Part shown: positions 43,918 through 45,443 of the stretch, piece by piece | How the letters are laid out: each line of letters begins with the position of its first letter | How positions within the stretch are numbered: the first letter of the stretch is position 1 | From: Comamonadaceae bacterium | Lineage (GTDB): Bacteria > Pseudomonadota > Gammaproteobacteria > Burkholderiales > Rhodocyclaceae | Direction of reading: 5' to 3' | DNA length: 45,443 nt | Assembly: GCA_029255645.1 (NCBI GenBank) | Contig: JANLJE010000040.1 | Span: 1-45,443 of the forward strand | Program-made: the position numbers and the translations under genes | Notes under the pieces: generated by a model | What the model saw: the letters and a program-made list of their open reading frames with translations, nothing else | Database searches by the model: none | What the model was told of the DNA's origin: nothing

Positions 43918-44574
43918 ATGAACGACACGACCTCCCAGGATGCCAGGATCATCGACGCCACCCGCCAGTGGCTGGAAAAGGCCGTCATCGGTCTCAACCT
44001 CTGTCCGTTTGCCAAGTCCGTCTATGTCAAGCATCAGGTGCGCCTGCGGGTCAGCCATGCCCGGCATCTGGATGCCTTTCTCGAACAACTGGACGAGGAA
44101 CTGGAATTTCTCGCCGCCGCCGACCCGGACGCCGTCGACACCACCTTGCTCATCCACCCCACCCTGTTCCCGGATTTCGAACCCTTTTATGACATGGTGG
44201 GCATGGCCGAAGAGGCGGTGCGAGAACACGACCTCGAAGGCGTGCTGCAGGTGGCGAGTTTCCACCCCCGCTTCCAATTCGAGGGCACCCAGCCCGACGA
44301 CATCGGCAACTACACCAACCGCGCGCCCTACCCCACCTTGCACCTGATCCGCGAAGCCAGCCTGGAAAAGGCCCTGGCCACCTACCCGGACCCGGAAGCC
44401 ATCTACGAGCGCAACATCGAGACCCTGGAAAAAATGGGCCGGGAAGGCTGGCAGGCCCTCGGCATCCCCAGCGCCGAGGGGAGGCCCGAAGACAGCCCCG
44501 AAGACAGCCCCGAAGACAGCCCCGAAGACAGCCCCGAAGACAGCCCCAAAGACAGCCCCGAATCTGGCCAATGA
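43918..44574 (+). CDS. DUF1415 family protein with EDSP repeat tail
   Basis: 218 residues. The body (about 1-190) matches the DUF1415 family: VIGLNLCPFAKSVYVKHQVR near 25, LLIHPTLFPDFEPFYDMVG near 80, VASFHPRFQFEGTQPDDI near 115, then TNRAPYPTLHLIREASLE. Function of the family is unknown. The C terminus is a five-fold plus one EDSP/KDSP repeat encoded by the 12-nt array at 44485, disordered and acidic, probably dispensable. Divergent from the ligase gene. Confidence 0.88.
   Translation: MNDTTSQDARIIDATRQWLEKAVIGLNLCPFAKSVYVKHQVRLRVSHARHLDAFLEQLDEELEFLAAADPDAVDTTLLIHPTLFPDFEPFYDMVGMAEEAVREHDLEGVLQVASFHPRFQFEGTQPDDIGNYTNRAPYPTLHLIREASLEKALATYPDPEAIYERNIETLEKMGREGWQALGIPSAEGRPEDSPEDSPEDSPEDSPEDSPKDSPESGQ
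44485..44556. repeat. 12-nt tandem repeat encoding EDSP
   Basis: Six tandem copies of CCCGAAGACAGC, five exact and the sixth with one change (CCCAAAGACAGC). The repeat is in frame and extends the DUF1415 protein. Confidence 0.95.
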
Positions 44575-44687
44575 GCGGGCCCATGAGCGGGCCGATCATC
44601 AAGACAAGAGGCATCGGCCGCGACGCAGGATAGCCGGATCGGTTATCCTCTCGCCTTTTCCGAACCCTTGAAACGAGAGCGCCGATC

Positions 44688-45029
44688 ATGCCCGCCTATC
44701 CTGCCTGTCCCCAATGCACCCTGGAAAACACCTACCCGGATGGCGACAACTACGTTTGTGCTGACTGTGGTTTCGAGTGGCCCCAGGCCGAAAACGCCAC
44801 AACCGACGAGGACGACGGCGCAGTGGTAAAGGACGCCAACGGCAATGTGCTGACGAATGGAGATTCGGTGGTGCTGATCAAGGACCTGAAGGTGAAAGGC
44901 TCCTCCATCACCCTCAAGGTAGGCACCAAGGTCAAGAGCATCCGCCTCGTGGGCGGCGATCATGAAGTCGACTGCAAAATGGATGCCGGCCAGTTCATGC
45001 TCAAGGCCTGTTACCTGAAAAAGGTCTGA
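44688..45029 (+). CDS. yjdM: zinc ribbon protein YjdM (PhnA-like)
   Basis: 113 residues, the usual length. Two CxxC pairs, ACPQCTLENTYPDG and YVCADCGFEW, form an N-terminal zinc ribbon. The C-terminal PhnA domain starts VVKDANGNVLTNGDSVVLIK. Once called phosphonoacetate hydrolase or alkylphosphonate protein, but its role is not established. Confidence 0.93.
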   Translation: MPAYPACPQCTLENTYPDGDNYVCADCGFEWPQAENATTDEDDGAVVKDANGNVLTNGDSVVLIKDLKVKGSSITLKVGTKVKSIRLVGGDHEVDCKMDAGQFMLKACYLKKV

Positions 45030-45071
45030 TCCTCCGGCTCCCGCGCGCGGGCGGAGCCGAAGCTCGTTCCG

Positions 45072-45110
45072 GCCTCAGTCTCAATCTCAGCCTCAGCCTC
45101 AGCCTCAGTT
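45072..45110. repeat. hexamer repeat before doxX stop
   Basis: Five copies of CTCAGC with variants directly after the doxX stop on the minus strand. An inverted repeat CGGCTCC / GGAGCCG at 45036-45060 lies beyond. Confidence 0.75.
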
Positions 45111-45443
45111 CCGGCCCAGCGCCCACTTCCCCGCCCCGCCCAGGGCAGCGGCAAAAGCCACCAGCAACAGGAAAAGGCCGTGCAGCTCGCCCAGTACCGG
45201 CGCCCCGTTCAGCCAGCTCAGGATCAACGGCCCGCCGATGATGAGGGCCAGGATGAAACTGGCCACCGGCATCCACAGCCCCAGCACCATCAGCACGCCG
45301 CACAATGTCTCGGTCAGATTCAGCCCCCAGACCATGGCCTGATTCAAATTACCTGGAAAAGCCAGGTGCCGCAGTACCGCGAACCCCTCCAGAAAAGCCA
45401 TGCCCCCCACCGCCAACCGCAGCAACAGCAAGGCCCAGTCGAT
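45105..45443 (-). CDS. DoxX-family membrane protein, 5' end outside window
   Basis: At least 112 residues; the frame is open to the window edge and the real start lies beyond it. Visible are LRLAVGGMAFLEGFAVLRHL, GLNLTETLCGVLMVLGLWMP and IIGGPLILSWLNGAP, with four hydrophobic segments, typical of the DoxX/SURF4 group. The exact function of most members is unknown. Confidence 0.85.
   Translation of the reverse strand: MDWALLLLRLAVGGMAFLEGFAVLRHLAFPGNLNQAMVWGLNLTETLCGVLMVLGLWMPVASFILALIIGGPLILSWLNGAPVLGELHGLFLLLVAFAAALGGAGKWALGRN

Noticed and set aside
43780-44571. N-terminal extension of the ligase with GAVFGAVFGA repeats
   Set aside because: It is the antisense of the 12-nt repeat and DUF1415; the signal peptide start at 43779 is clear.
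44150-44689. 179-codon minus-strand frame with RGCLRGCL repeats
   Set aside because: Antisense translation of the EDSP repeat and DUF1415.

Overview
The window is a GC-rich chromosomal segment of a betaproteobacterium, most likely of the Rhodocyclales (Azospira/Dechloromonas-like). That placement is my inference from gene content: the earP–efp pair with an arginine at EF-P position 32, the uvrC–pgsA–tRNA(Gly/Cys) arrangement, and a long single-strand TCA block (sdhCDAB–sdhE–gltA–odhA–odhB–lpdA) with a GntR gene and a divergent mdh. No database search was possible.

Layout. 1–4.7 kb: tRNA-Gly/Cys/Gly, pgsA and uvrC on the minus strand, then earP and efp on the plus strand. 4.8–6.9 kb: the minus-strand unit pdxJ–acpS–nagZ. 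7.3–7.7 kb: a minus-strand tRNA cluster Pro–Arg–His with its own terminator. 7.8–11 kb: dksA, then rpsO–pnp on the minus strand. 11–12.55 kb: a patchwork of gene scraps (small ORFs, phage tail-assembly remnants, a transposase remnant, a large nested inverted repeat). 12.55–22.8 kb: a complete type I-C CRISPR-Cas locus on the minus strand. It reads WYL regulator, cas3, cas5, cas8c (with an internal Cas11c start), cas7, cas4, cas1, cas2, leader, and an array of 10 repeats. 22.9–27.2 kb: a patatin-like lipase, gpmI, a NUDIX hydrolase and a low-complexity protein. 27.3–38.9 kb: the TCA-cycle block. 38.9–45.4 kb: mdh, an FAD oxidoreductase, a CitE-like lyase, a truC remnant, a periplasmic ATP-dependent DNA ligase, a DUF1415 protein, yjdM and a partial doxX.

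The most interesting feature is a two-gene RelE/ParE-type toxin–antitoxin module. It sits antisense between cas7 and cas4 and splits the cas operon exactly between the interference genes (cas3-5-8-7) and the adaptation genes (cas4-1-2). The antitoxin and cas4 diverge from a 72-bp gap holding an inverted repeat, so TA autoregulation could also control spacer acquisition, and loss of the locus could be punished by the toxin. This is a hypothesis from layout only.

A second recurrent feature is short tandem repeats (units of 6–16 nt) at gene ends and in gaps, including one that appears to frameshift a small ORF near 11.28 kb and others that encode repetitive tails of the NUDIX, FAD-oxidoreductase and DUF1415 proteins.
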